Of a stretch of DNA of 64,000 nucleotides, positions 53,884-63,141 are shown piece by piece; positions within the stretch are counted from its first letter, which is position 1; every line of letters starts with the position of its first letter. The translations under genes and the position numbers were made by a program. This DNA is from Comamonas halotolerans (GTDB taxonomy: Bacteria; Pseudomonadota; Gammaproteobacteria; Burkholderiales; Burkholderiaceae_C). Under the pieces are notes generated by a model. That model worked only from the letters and a program-made list of their open reading frames with translations, ran no database searches and was not told where the DNA came from. Location: positions 218,053-282,052 of the forward strand of contig NZ_JASAUZ010000045.1 in assembly GCF_030162935.1 (NCBI RefSeq), given 5' to 3'.

Positions 53884-54909
53884 TTATGCGGCTTGCTTGC
53901 TGCGCAGCAAGTCCAGAGCCACGTCGACAATCATGTCCTCTTGCCCACCCACCATGCGGCGCTTGCCCAGTTCCACCAGAATATCGACCGTCTTGAGCTG
54001 GTACTTGGCGGCAGCGTACTCCGAGTGGCGCAGGAAAGAGCTGTAAACGCCCGCATAGCCCAATGCCAGTGTTTCGCGATCGACGCGCACAGGGCGGTCC
54101 TGCAGAGGACGAACAATATCGTCGGCTGCATCCATGAGCTTGTACAAGTCCGTGCCGTGATTCCAGCCCATGCGATCAATGGCGGCAATGAAGGCCTCCA
54201 GGGGGGCGTTGCCGGCACCAGCTCCCATGCCGGCCAGGCTGGCATCGACGCGGTCACAGCCTTCTTCCACTGCAACGATCGAGTTGGCTACGCCCAGGCT
54301 CAGGTTGTGGTGTGCGTGCATGCCTGTCTGTGTTTCAGGCTTGAGGGTGTCCTTGAACGCCTTGAAGCGATCGCGCACGTCGTTCATGCCCAGGGCGCCA
54401 CCCGAGTCAACAACATAGCAGCATGTTGCGCCATAGCTCTCCATGAGCTTGGCCTGCTGGGCCAGTGCCTGTGGCGTGGTCATGTGGCTCATCATCAGGA
54501 AGCCCACTGCTTCCATGCCCAGGTGGCGTGCATATTCAATGTGCTGTTTGGAAACATCGGCCTCGGTGCAATGGGTGGCTACGCGAACAATGCGCACGCC
54601 TGCATCGTAGGCATTCTTGAGGTCGTGCACAGTGCCAATGCCTGGCAACAGCAAGGTCGCGATTTGGGCATGCTTGACTTCGCTGGCCACAGCCTCAATC
54701 AGCTCAAGGTCGGTGTGGGCGCCAAAGCCATAGTTGAAGCTCGATCCTTGCAGGCCATCGCCGTGTGCAATCTCGATGGAGTCCACTTTGGCATCATCCA
54801 GGGCACGCGCAATTTGCTTGACCTTTTCCACAGAATACTGGTGGCGGATGGCGTGGCTGCCATCGCGCAGCGTCACGTCGGAGATATAGATTTTTTTTGC
54901 GGGGATCAT
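53884..54909 (-). CDS. 4-hydroxy-2-oxovalerate aldolase
   Basis: 341 residues. DRE-TIM metallolyase: [14 protein letters not shown] near residues 11-24 with the catalytic Arg-Asp, and metal-binding HAHHN. Splits 4-hydroxy-2-oxoacids into pyruvate and an aldehyde, working as a complex with the acetaldehyde dehydrogenase encoded 9 bp upstream (MhpE/DmpG/BphI type). Last gene of the operon, followed by a terminator. Confidence 0.97.
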   Translation of the reverse strand: MIPAKKIYISDVTLRDGSHAIRHQYSVEKVKQIARALDDAKVDSIEIAHGDGLQGSSFNYGFGAHTDLELIEAVASEVKHAQIATLLLPGIGTVHDLKNAYDAGVRIVRVATHCTEADVSKQHIEYARHLGMEAVGFLMMSHMTTPQALAQQAKLMESYGATCCYVVDSGGALGMNDVRDRFKAFKDTLKPETQTGMHAHHNLSLGVANSIVAVEEGCDRVDASLAGMGAGAGNAPLEAFIAAIDRMGWNHGTDLYKLMDAADDIVRPLQDRPVRVDRETLALGYAGVYSSFLRHSEYAAAKYQLKTVDILVELGKRRMVGGQEDMIVDVALDLLRSKQAA

Positions 54910-54918
54910 GGAGACTCC

Positions 54919-55866
54919 TTAAGCTTCGACCTTGGCAGCCAGCATGCGCGTGGCCATTTGTTCTGCGGTGCGCAAACCTGCGCTGGTCATGATGTCCAGA
55001 TTGCCGGCATACGCGGGCAGGTAATGGGCTGCGCCTTCGACTTCCAGGAAGATGGACGTTTTCAGACCTGTCAAGGCATCCCCGACACCAGGAATACGGA
55101 TGGGCTGGGTGATCCGGTCAAACTGGACACGTTGCTTGAGGCGGTAGCCGGGCACGTAGGCTTGAACCGAGGCTGCCATACGCTCAACGGCGTCGGCAAC
55201 CTTTTGCTCATCGACAAATTCGCTCAGGGTGTAGACCGTGTCACGCATGATCAGCGGCGGTTCAGCCGGATTCATGATGATGATGGCCTTGCCTTTGGCT
55301 GCACCGCCCACGACTTCAATGGCTTTGGACGTGGTTTCTGTGAATTCGTCGATGTTGGCGCGGGTGCCCGGGCCAGCACTCTTGCTGGAGATGGAGGCAA
55401 TGATTTCGCCGTAATGGACCTTGGCCACGGACGAAACAGCCGCGACCATGGGGATGGTGGCTTGCCCGCCGCAGGTGACCATGTTGACATTCAAGGCATC
55501 CAGGTGCTGCGCTCCGTTGACGACGGGGATGCAGTACGGGCCGATGGCTGCAGGAGTCAGGTCAATCATGCGAATGCCTGGTTTCTTGCTGCGCAGCAGT
55601 GCGTCGTTGTGTACATGGGCAGCAGCGCTGGTGGCATCAAACACGAAGTCAATGTCTTCGAACTCTGGCATGTTCACCAGCCCTTGTACGCCTTCGTGCG
55701 TGGTTGCCACACCCATGCGGGCAGCGCGTGCCAGACCGTCGGAGTTGGCGTCAATGCCCACCATGACCGACATTTCAATGTTCTGACCGTGGCGCAGGAT
55801 CTTGATCATCAGATCGGTGCCGATATTGCCGCTGCCGATAATGGCTGCTTTGAGTTTTTGCGTCAT
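54919..55866 (-). CDS. Acetaldehyde dehydrogenase (acylating)
   Basis: 315 residues. Rossmann motif [12 protein letters not shown] (residues 9-20), nucleophilic Cys132 in MVTCGGQAT. Converts acetaldehyde or propanal channelled from the aldolase to the acyl-CoA (MhpF/DmpF/BphJ type). GGAG precedes the ATG. Confidence 0.97.
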   Translation of the reverse strand: MTQKLKAAIIGSGNIGTDLMIKILRHGQNIEMSVMVGIDANSDGLARAARMGVATTHEGVQGLVNMPEFEDIDFVFDATSAAAHVHNDALLRSKKPGIRMIDLTPAAIGPYCIPVVNGAQHLDALNVNMVTCGGQATIPMVAAVSSVAKVHYGEIIASISSKSAGPGTRANIDEFTETTSKAIEVVGGAAKGKAIIIMNPAEPPLIMRDTVYTLSEFVDEQKVADAVERMAASVQAYVPGYRLKQRVQFDRITQPIRIPGVGDALTGLKTSIFLEVEGAAHYLPAYAGNLDIMTSAGLRTAEQMATRMLAAKVEA

Positions 55867-55925
55867 AACACGCTCCTTGCAAGGAAATCAGGGTGCACCT
55901 TGTAGGTGCTGGAGGAAAGGCAGAT

Positions 55926-56726
55926 TTAGGAAGCTGGGTTGGGGGCAAACTGGGCAACAACTGAGCCCACGCCACTGATCTGGGCCTCGAACACATCCCC
56001 GGCGCTGACCGGCACCATCGGGCCGAGAGCACCAGTCAGCACCAGATCTCCCGCCTTGAGAGGCTGGCCCAGTGTTGCGAGCTTGCGAGCCAGCCAAAGC
56101 GCTGCGTTCAGCGGGTGTCCCAGGCAGGCTGCACCGTGGCCCTGTGACACGGTTTCCCCATTGCGGGTCATCTGCATTTGCACCTGTTTGAGGTCGAGGT
56201 TGTCCAGTGGCACTTTGACACCACCGAGCACGACCAGCGCGCTGGAAGCGTTGTCGGCCACGGTGTCGGCAAAACGGATGTTCCAGTTCTCGATACGGCT
56301 GCTGACAATCTCAATGGCCGGCAGCACGTAGGCAGTGGCATGCATCAGCTCCACCAGAGTCGTATCTGCGCGAGGCAGATCCTGCTCCAGCACCAATGCC
56401 ACTTCTGCTTCCACTTTGGCTTGCAATGTGCGGTGCATCGGTACGGGTTCGTGGTCGCCGTACAGCATGTCGGCAAAGAGGGTGCCGAAGTCCGGCTGAT
56501 CGACCCCCAGTTGTTTTTGTACGGCGGGAGAGGTAAGGCCAATCTTTCGGCCCACAATAGGGCGTCCCTGGGCGACGCCATGTTCTACATTGCACTGTTG
56601 AATGGCGTAGGCGAGGTTTTCGCTGTCATGAGCGATCAAGTCGCGCAGAGGTGCAATAGGGGTGCAGTTGGCTTCCGCTTCGCGCAGACGTTGCGCCAGC
56701 GATTGGACGGTATCAGACATACTCAT
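55926..56726 (-). CDS. 2-hydroxydienoate hydratase (2-keto-4-pentenoate hydratase family)
   Basis: 266 residues from ATG 56726, which has GGAG 5 nt upstream; the longer frame overlaps the next gene. Motifs [28 protein letters not shown] and [13 protein letters not shown] match MhpD/DmpE/TesE-type hydratases. Adds water to 2-hydroxy-2,4-dienoates to give the aldolase substrate. Starts 13 bp after the DoxX-like gene. Confidence 0.95.
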   Translation of the reverse strand: MSMSDTVQSLAQRLREAEANCTPIAPLRDLIAHDSENLAYAIQQCNVEHGVAQGRPIVGRKIGLTSPAVQKQLGVDQPDFGTLFADMLYGDHEPVPMHRTLQAKVEAEVALVLEQDLPRADTTLVELMHATAYVLPAIEIVSSRIENWNIRFADTVADNASSALVVLGGVKVPLDNLDLKQVQMQMTRNGETVSQGHGAACLGHPLNAALWLARKLATLGQPLKAGDLVLTGALGPMVPVSAGDVFEAQISGVGSVVAQFAPNPAS

Positions 56727-56739
56727 TGCAGCTCCAGAT

Positions 56740-57276
56740 TCATGGATTTTTGTGATGGTCATCGGATTTGAAAATTTGACCGATGAGTCGTAAATCTTCG
56801 ACTTTTCCGACTGGAGCTTTGTATTGCAGCATCGGGATGTAATATCTTATATAGGCAAAAATGAGAATAATGTTCATATATGTGCACCATACGGCCATAT
56901 AGAAACTGAATAAGCGCTCGAATCTCAGATTTAAAACAATCGAGTTATAGAAAACGACCAGACTCAGTGGCAATGCAATGAGTAATGCGAGCGGTACAAA
57001 TCGATTGAAAACAAGGCAAATGCCAACGAGGAGTTCAGCAATTTTCACATAATCAAACAGGCCTGTCTCAATCATGCTGACCAGCATGACATTCGATAGG
57101 TGTAATGTTCCCAATGGCTGTGGGTAAATATTTGGAAGCCCCACCATGGGTAATAAATGGTTGACGCCGTTGACAATCATCCAAGCACCCAGCATGCAGC
57201 GGAAAAAGGTGATGATCAAGGTTCCGGTAAACCATCCGTTAATCGGTATGTATTGGTTATCGTTGGAGGTGTTCAT
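56740..57276 (-). CDS. DoxX-like integral membrane protein
   Basis: 178 residues. Four hydrophobic helices ([78 protein letters not shown]) and a basic/acidic tail. Topology and the helix-2 pattern ([17 protein letters not shown]) match the two proteins at 48305 and 49201. It is embedded in the meta-cleavage operon just before the hydratase. Role unknown. Confidence 0.78.
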   Translation of the reverse strand: MNTSNDNQYIPINGWFTGTLIITFFRCMLGAWMIVNGVNHLLPMVGLPNIYPQPLGTLHLSNVMLVSMIETGLFDYVKIAELLVGICLVFNRFVPLALLIALPLSLVVFYNSIVLNLRFERLFSFYMAVWCTYMNIILIFAYIRYYIPMLQYKAPVGKVEDLRLIGQIFKSDDHHKNP

Positions 57277-57346
57277 GAGATTTGAGTACCTTGGCCTGCG
57301 TTAGAGATCAGAGAAGCTATTAAAGGCAATCGATTTTTGAAGTGGT

Positions 57347-57808
57347 TCAGCGATCCTGGACGGTGCAACGAGTGCCTTCAGGTAAGGCTTGCGTCAGCGC
57401 TCGGGTGCGTTCTTGAATGCGGCCATCACGTGTTTTGAAAAAATCGACCACTTCTTGGCTTGATCCATCTGGAAAGTCCAGGCAATGCCAGACTGCAATC
57501 TGCAAGCCTTCGGCAACAAAGCGCTTGACGTGCTGTTTCACAAGTTGGCCGTCTTGTTTTTGTGTGTCAGGCACTCCGGTATCCACCGCTTTGGGGGCCA
57601 TGTATTTTTCGATGGCGAGAGCTGCTTGACCGGATGCATAGCTGCTCGTCATAAACCCGAGCACAATCTCGCGGGGGAGCTTACCGACACCAGGACCGTT
57701 ATCGCCTGCCCAACGCGGGTTGGATGCCATATGGTGTGTCACTGCAGCAGTGAGGGCCAGGCCCGTTAACACGGCAATCAGGTTGAAAGTCGTTTTTTTG
57801 ATTTTCAT
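57347..57808 (-). CDS. Exported SnoaL/NTF2-like protein
   Basis: 153 residues. N-terminal membrane or signal segment TFNLIAVLTGLALTAAVTHH. The rest resembles predicted SnoaL-like aldol-condensation proteins: FMTSSYASGQAALAIEKYMAP, then QLVKQHVKRFVAEGLQIAVWHCLDFPDG and VVDFFKTRDGRIQER. Usually such proteins are cytosolic or unanchored; here the leader places it in the periplasm. Activity is unknown. Confidence 0.72.
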   Translation of the reverse strand: MKIKKTTFNLIAVLTGLALTAAVTHHMASNPRWAGDNGPGVGKLPREIVLGFMTSSYASGQAALAIEKYMAPKAVDTGVPDTQKQDGQLVKQHVKRFVAEGLQIAVWHCLDFPDGSSQEVVDFFKTRDGRIQERTRALTQALPEGTRCTVQDR

Positions 57809-57873
57809 ATAGGTGTAGTTCTGAATGTTGAGGCGCTGGGCAGCGCAACCTTGTCTCTGTAAAAAACAAATGC

Positions 57874-58758
57874 CTAAATGATTTCCCGCATGGTGGTTTT
57901 GACTAAATCAGCAGCGGCTTGCACCAGTTTGCTGCTTGGCTGGCGTGTAGAAGTAATCATGCTGATGGTTGCTTCAAGCTGTGGATTAACAATCTTGCGC
58001 CATGAAAGTGGCGGATATGATTGCAGTCGCTTCAGGCTGCCGGGCATGATGGAATAACCACCCCCGTTAGAAACAATCTCAGAAGTGGATGCGGTAGAGT
58101 CGATTTCCAGCTCGATACGCAAACGCAGGCCCAGGCGTGCAGCAGCGGTTTCCACTGCTGGGCGGGTCCATTGGTTGCTATGGGGCAGGATCAATGGCAG
58201 TTCCACCAGCTCTTTCAGGCTGATGTCGTCCTGCGCCGTTTGTGACGGAGGGCCAATCAGATACAGCTGTTCTGTGGCGAGCGGTTCGATCGCCAGGTGC
58301 GGAGAGCTGGCAGGGCTCAATACCAGGGCGAAATCAATCTGCCCAAGCAAGACTTTTTCATACAAGGCGCCAGACAGACCTTCGGTCAGACGAATGGAGG
58401 CCAATGGAAATTCGGCCTTCAGCAAAGGCACCAAGGTCGGAATCAGAATGCGTCCGATACTGGGAGTCAAACCAATCGCCAGTTGGCCGGTATAGACAGA
58501 CTCGCTGTCTCTGACCGACAAGATGGCAGCCTCGACCGTATGGATGACCGAACGCGCATATTCCAGGAATTTGGCGCCCTTGTCGGTCAAGCGTACCCCC
58601 CGACCATGCCGGTGAAAGAGGCATGCACGCAACTCCAGTTCCAGCGTGCGCACCTGGCGGCTCAACGTGGGTTGAGGCGTGCTCAACAAGTCCGCGGCCT
58701 TGATATAGCTGCCAGCTTCCGCCACAGCAACAAAGCTGCGCAATTGGCTCATATCCAT
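57874..58758 (-). CDS. LysR-family transcriptional regulator
   Basis: 294 residues from ATG 58758 (GGAG 8 nt upstream); an ATG two codons later is possible. N-terminal HTH LRSFVAVAEAGSYIKAADLLSTPQPTLSRQVRTLE pattern, then a periplasmic-binding-protein-like effector domain (GQLAIGLTPSIGRILIPTL). It lies inside the minus-strand operon after the flavin reductase gene, not divergent as is common, so it may regulate the 63.2-kb promoter in trans. Confidence 0.94.
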   Translation of the reverse strand: MDMSQLRSFVAVAEAGSYIKAADLLSTPQPTLSRQVRTLELELRACLFHRHGRGVRLTDKGAKFLEYARSVIHTVEAAILSVRDSESVYTGQLAIGLTPSIGRILIPTLVPLLKAEFPLASIRLTEGLSGALYEKVLLGQIDFALVLSPASSPHLAIEPLATEQLYLIGPPSQTAQDDISLKELVELPLILPHSNQWTRPAVETAAARLGLRLRIELEIDSTASTSEIVSNGGGYSIMPGSLKRLQSYPPLSWRKIVNPQLEATISMITSTRQPSSKLVQAAADLVKTTMREII

Positions 58759-58819
58759 CACGATCACTCCATGGCTTGGTGGGAAAAGAACGGAGCTACA
58801 GGGCTCCATGTCTGAGCCG

Positions 58820-60001
58820 TCATGCGGACAGGCATGCGATCTTGGCTTCAATGCGTGCGGCAATGCCTTGCAGCTTTTCTACATACGACAGCACCTGTGC
58901 ACCAGGCATCGCACTGGGCAGCTCGCTCAAGCGCAATGCAAGCAAAGTTTCGCCGCTGGCGTTCCTGATGGGGACGTTCAGGTGCAGCACTTCGTAGTTG
59001 TGCGCAGGGCTGATATGTTCGGGCTCATGCATGTCGAACATGCGTGACACCGTCGCCATGAAGCGGCGCTCCTGTTCTGGCGTGCGGTGTGGGCAGGAGT
59101 ACAGCTCCAGAGCACTATCGAGCTCCTGCACCGATGCACCACGCAAAGAAATGGACCAGCCGCGCTGGCGCACACGTTGCAGCTGCTCCTTGGCACGCTC
59201 TTGGGTTTCTGGGGGGCATTTGCCCAGTCGCGATAGCCAGACTTCTTCGGAGATGGCATTGCTGGCACCGATAAACAGTGCTCCCAGTGGTGGCAGCAAG
59301 GGCGCACGCACACCCAAACGGTTGTTGCTGCCCTGTGCGCATGCGTGGTCAGCCACGGCTACGTAGACGGAATCTGTTCCAGAAGGCGCCACCACACTGC
59401 AGCCCACATCCAGCTCCCGGGCGATGGCCTCAATGTCTTCACGAGCCTGTTCGGCCAGACGCACTGCATGCAGGACTTCGCGTTCATTGTTCAGCATCAA
59501 TGGCACTGTGGAGAAACGGCCATAGCCACGCTGGAAGAACAGCAAAGGCAGGGCATCACGTTCCAACCCCATATGCTGCACCGCACCCAGCACGATAAAG
59601 TGGTCGCCGCCGTCGACGACATTGGCATATGTGCAGTCAATCCAGCCTACGACGCCGTCTATCACCGGGTTGTTCAAAGGGCTGCGATGCCATTTCACGG
59701 TGTCAAATTTGCGATCGCCGGGCGCGGCCAGGGTGCGGCAGATGCCTTCTTGGTCAGCGGCCAGAATATTGATGCAGAAACGGTCCGAGGCTTCCCGCAG
59801 AACATTGAATGTGCGAGACGTTTTCATTGGCAGGAATGCCACCAGTGGGGGCTCCAGCGAGACCGAGGTGAAAGTGCCAACCACCATCCCCAGAGGTTCG
59901 CCTGTGGCGTCTAGGCCCGTGACAACAGCCACACCGGTGGGGTAGTTGCCAAGCACCGCACGAAACTGTTCGCTATTAATGTGACTTTGATTGTTTTCCA
60001 T
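58820..60001 (-). CDS. Flavin reductase fused to an IclR-like ligand-binding domain
   Basis: 393 residues from ATG 60001 (in-frame upstream ATG/GTG codons lack a good ribosome site). Residues 1 to about 165 are a HpaC/HsaB-type flavin reductase (FRAVLGNYPTGVAVVTG; SLEPPLVAFLP; RFCINILA; GDRKFDTVKW). From about residue 190 the chain looks like an IclR effector domain (DVGCSVVAPSGTDSVYVAVADH; GVRAPLLPPLGALFIG; RVRQRGWSISL; NVPIRNASGETLLALRLSELP) with no HTH. It should supply reduced flavin to the monooxygenase encoded next to it. The extra domain may gate reduction by substrate binding, as the unrelated C-terminal domain does in the C1 reductase of p-hydroxyphenylacetate hydroxylase. Confidence 0.85.
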   Translation of the reverse strand: MENNQSHINSEQFRAVLGNYPTGVAVVTGLDATGEPLGMVVGTFTSVSLEPPLVAFLPMKTSRTFNVLREASDRFCINILAADQEGICRTLAAPGDRKFDTVKWHRSPLNNPVIDGVVGWIDCTYANVVDGGDHFIVLGAVQHMGLERDALPLLFFQRGYGRFSTVPLMLNNEREVLHAVRLAEQAREDIEAIARELDVGCSVVAPSGTDSVYVAVADHACAQGSNNRLGVRAPLLPPLGALFIGASNAISEEVWLSRLGKCPPETQERAKEQLQRVRQRGWSISLRGASVQELDSALELYSCPHRTPEQERRFMATVSRMFDMHEPEHISPAHNYEVLHLNVPIRNASGETLLALRLSELPSAMPGAQVLSYVEKLQGIAARIEAKIACLSA

Positions 60002-60082
60002 GGCCTGAGAAATCCGGGCAAGCGAGCGCATCAGTACAGGGAGTGGCCGTATCACTCCCTGTACAAGTAGTTGCAGGACGGC

Positions 60083-61255
60083 TTAGATGATTACGCCTGC
60101 GGGCTTGGGAATGCCGTACAGCGAGCCTGCGAAGGCGGCATAGACGGGGTCTTCAACGTTGCATGCATGGCCCAGCGCCACCGACAGATCACGCCATTGG
60201 CGCTGGATCGGGTTGGACAGTCGATTGGCATTGCCGCCAGCGCTTTTAAATACGTTGGCAGCGGCATTCGCCGCACGATGCACGGCTCGTACCTGGTGCA
60301 CGCGAGCACGGGCCTGCATGGCATCCGTGACACGCTCGCCGCGAGCAGCTACGTCGTACGCATGGGTGATATCCGAGAGGATCTGCAGCTTGGCGGCATC
60401 GATATCGGCAATGGCAGCTCCCAGTGCAGACATGTGATAAGGGTTCTGCGTAGCCTTGATGCCCATGCGCGAGACGCGATCGCGTGAGTAGTCCGAGAAG
60501 TGGCGCACCACACCATCCGCAATGCCGATCGTGGCAGCTGCAATGGCGCCGGGGAACAGCAGGTCAAAAGGAACCTGGTACAGGGCATTGCCGGGGCGGT
60601 TCTTGCTGGCGTATTCACGTGAGTTGAGCGCGCCCACAGCCAGGGTACGGTAGTCTGGAACAAAGGCATCCTTGACCAGGACATCCTTGCTGCCGGTGCC
60701 ACACAGACCCATGACCTTCCAGGAGTCCTGCAGAATTTCATAGTCCTTGCGGGGCAAAATGAAGTGGAATGGTTCTGTGAACTCATTCTCAGGCCCGCCT
60801 TCCTTTTCTGCGCGGCCACCCAGCACCACCCAGTCGCAATGGTCTGTGCCGGAAGAGAAGGGCCATTGGCCGTTCAGCAAAAAGCCGCCATCGACACGCT
60901 TGGCGCGACCAATAAATGCATATGGAGAAGCGATCCAGGTGTCTTTGTCCTGTCCCCAGACCTCTTCTTGAACACGACGGTCTGCCTGGGCAAATTCAAA
61001 TGGGTGTACACCGACCACGCCGCTGACCCAGCCGATGGATGGTGCACGTGCAGTCAGCTCCATCAGCACTTCGTAAAAGTCACGGGGATGGGCTTCATCA
61101 CCACCAAAATCTTTGGGTTGCAGCATGCGTACAACGCCTGCTTCGCGCAGCAGCGTTGCTGCCTGATCAGTGATGAAACCTCGGGCTTCGCTGGCATCAA
61201 CCTCTTGGGCCACCAGATTGGCCAGGTTGGGCAGGCCTTCAACGACGGGGTGCAT
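60083..61255 (-). CDS. Flavin-dependent monooxygenase, HsaA/TesA2-like (acyl-CoA dehydrogenase fold)
   Basis: 390 residues from ATG 61255 (GGAG 7 nt upstream). Group D oxygenase component: ARAPSIGWVSGVVGVHPFEFAQ, LNGQWPFSSGTDHCDW, DSWKVMGLCGTGSKDVLV, and the C-terminal HAANAAANVFKSAGGNA. Like HsaA/TesA2 it should hydroxylate a phenol ortho to its OH, using flavin from the fused reductase, to give a catechol for the extradiol dioxygenase. The catalytic Glu of dehydrogenases is absent from the C-terminus, as expected for oxygenases. Confidence 0.9.
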   Translation of the reverse strand: MHPVVEGLPNLANLVAQEVDASEARGFITDQAATLLREAGVVRMLQPKDFGGDEAHPRDFYEVLMELTARAPSIGWVSGVVGVHPFEFAQADRRVQEEVWGQDKDTWIASPYAFIGRAKRVDGGFLLNGQWPFSSGTDHCDWVVLGGRAEKEGGPENEFTEPFHFILPRKDYEILQDSWKVMGLCGTGSKDVLVKDAFVPDYRTLAVGALNSREYASKNRPGNALYQVPFDLLFPGAIAAATIGIADGVVRHFSDYSRDRVSRMGIKATQNPYHMSALGAAIADIDAAKLQILSDITHAYDVAARGERVTDAMQARARVHQVRAVHRAANAAANVFKSAGGNANRLSNPIQRQWRDLSVALGHACNVEDPVYAAFAGSLYGIPKPAGVII

Positions 61256-61284
61256 ATTCAATCTCCAGTGAGAGTAAGTTGTAG

Positions 61285-62202
61285 TTATTGCGCGGAGGCA
61301 GTAGGGGGCGCTGCTGGTTCGATGTCCAGAAAGGGAGAAAGCTCTTTGTGTTGATGCTTGTGTCCCCAGCTGCTGGTGCGGTCGTAATAACGGGGTTCCC
61401 AGAGGTCGTGCACCTCCAAACCACCCCAGCCATATTCGATGCGGAAGTTGGAAGGTGACTGCATGTAGAACGACGTCATCTGATCGTTGGTGTGACAGCC
61501 CAAGGTGCGTGTGATCGGCACTTGCTGTGCCTCACACAGATCCAAGGCGCGGCCGACATCTTCCAGCGAGTTCACCTCCACCATCAAATGCAGAAAAGCT
61601 GCGCGCTGGTTGGGGGAGCGTGCAACGGCCAGCGAGTGATGGCGTCCGTTGACGTGGTAGAAGAACGCGTAGATCGGTCCATCGACCACCGTGTCCGACA
61701 GGTGAAAGCCCATGACATCGCGGTAAAAGTGATCGGCTTTTTCCAGGTCGGGAACCGCCAGGACCACATGGCCCAATCCTTGGTCGCCGGTGCGGAAACC
61801 GCTCAGTGCACGCCCTGGACGGAAGGGGGTGCGGGGGCGCAGCTGGCCCCAGGCCAGCTCATGCCTTATGCCGACCGGATCCACAAACCAGTAGTAACCG
61901 ACCACACCACGTGCTGCCGCTTCTTGTGCGCTGGCTTTCTGGGCCTGGATGCCATAGGTGGACAAGCGCTCCAAGATGGGCTGCACGCTGTCTTCGCCCA
62001 ATGTGGCCCAGCCAAAGTACGACACGCTGTCTTTTTCACCAGGGTGAATAGCCATGCGATAGGCGACTTCGTCAAAGCGCAGTCGTACTGCGCCGTCTTC
62101 TCCCGGCGTGACCAGTTCACAGCCCAGAATTTCAGGACCGAACTTTTCCCACTCCTTGTAAGCAGGAGAGGTCGCTCCAAAATATGCAAGTGACGTAATC
62201 AT
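61285..62202 (-). CDS. Extradiol catechol dioxygenase (type I, TesB/HsaC/BphC-like)
   Basis: 305 residues from ATG 62202. Two-domain vicinal-oxygen-chelate protein. The iron ligands are visible as His145 (GLGHVVLAV), His205 (AFLHLMVEV) and Glu256 (FRIEYGWGG). Cleaves the catechol next to its hydroxyls (meta cleavage). The C-terminal 40 residues (HKHQHKELSPFL) are family-typical. It is 29 bp from the oxygenase gene. Confidence 0.95.
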   Translation of the reverse strand: MITSLAYFGATSPAYKEWEKFGPEILGCELVTPGEDGAVRLRFDEVAYRMAIHPGEKDSVSYFGWATLGEDSVQPILERLSTYGIQAQKASAQEAAARGVVGYYWFVDPVGIRHELAWGQLRPRTPFRPGRALSGFRTGDQGLGHVVLAVPDLEKADHFYRDVMGFHLSDTVVDGPIYAFFYHVNGRHHSLAVARSPNQRAAFLHLMVEVNSLEDVGRALDLCEAQQVPITRTLGCHTNDQMTSFYMQSPSNFRIEYGWGGLEVHDLWEPRYYDRTSSWGHKHQHKELSPFLDIEPAAPPTASAQ

Positions 62203-62310
62203 GCGATTCTTTCTAGTAGCGCTGCTTGAGCAGCACGCACCTGATGGGGCGTGCTGCATGCACGCCGTGCATTCAGATGGCGTGCATGCGAACCATGTCA
62301 GGTGGTGTGC

Positions 62311-63141
62311 TTAGTGGCCCTGGATGAACGAAGCCACAGAGCGGTTGAACTCGTCGGCATGTTCCAGCTGGACCCAGTGACCACAGCGGGTGACCAGCAG
62401 CAGTCGGGCGTCAGGAATTTGGCGAACCAGATGCAGCCCGGCTGTGAAGGGAACGGTACGGTCATCGCGTCCGTGCACCAGCAGGGTGGGCGCCTTGATG
62501 TCCGCCAGACGTGTCTGGTCAATGCGTACCATCGGCTTGCCGTGTCCGCTCTTCCAGCCTTCGATGTGATCTGGGCGCGAGAGCAGAATGCCAACGCGCT
62601 CGTTGACAAACTCATCGGTGACATGGCGTGTGTCATAGGCCATGGCTGCAATGAACTTGCGCATGGAGTCCGGGCCGGGATGGAAATAGGCGGCTTCAAG
62701 TGCTTTGACGCCCTCGCTCAGGCCCACAGGATCAAAGATGCTGGGAATGCCTGCAGAAGAGCCCAGCGTCACGAGGTGTGAAACCAGGTCAGGACGCTCA
62801 TAGGCCAAGCGGATGCAGGAAGAGCCGCCCATTGAGTTACCCACAATGGCAACCTTGCCCAAGCCAAGGGTTTCGATGAATTCGGCCAGGGCGCCACTGT
62901 TATCGCGCTGTTCGTAGTTCACCGACTGGGACTTGCCCCAGCCAGGAAGATCAACGGCGAACACACGGAAGCGTTCCGACAGGTAGGGAATATTGGGGTG
63001 GAAGTTGCTCCAGCCAGAGGCGCCAGGGCCGCCACCGTGCACCAGGATCAGAGGCTGGCCGCTGCCTGCTTCATGGTAATGAATGTCCCAGCTTTTGGTC
63101 TGAATGCGTTTACTTGTATTTGCTTCGGTCAGTGTTGGCAT
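62311..63141 (-). CDS. Meta-cleavage product C-C hydrolase (TesD/HsaD/BphD-like)
   Basis: 276 residues, alpha/beta hydrolase. Nucleophile Ser103 in GNSMGGSS, Asp in LVHGRDDRTVP, His in CGHWVQLEH. The oxyanion stretch LVHGGGPGASGWSNF is diagnostic of the MCP hydrolase group. Splits the ring-cleavage product into a 2-hydroxydienoate and an acid. First gene of the minus-strand operon; its promoter lies in 63142-63340. Confidence 0.96.
   Translation of the reverse strand: MPTLTEANTSKRIQTKSWDIHYHEAGSGQPLILVHGGGPGASGWSNFHPNIPYLSERFRVFAVDLPGWGKSQSVNYEQRDNSGALAEFIETLGLGKVAIVGNSMGGSSCIRLAYERPDLVSHLVTLGSSAGIPSIFDPVGLSEGVKALEAAYFHPGPDSMRKFIAAMAYDTRHVTDEFVNERVGILLSRPDHIEGWKSGHGKPMVRIDQTRLADIKAPTLLVHGRDDRTVPFTAGLHLVRQIPDARLLLVTRCGHWVQLEHADEFNRSVASFIQGH

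Noticed and set aside
53821..55905. 694-codon plus-strand open frame
   Set aside because: It lies opposite the aldolase and acetaldehyde dehydrogenase genes, whose motifs and ribosome sites are clear; the plus-strand translation is His/Ala-rich and matches no domain.
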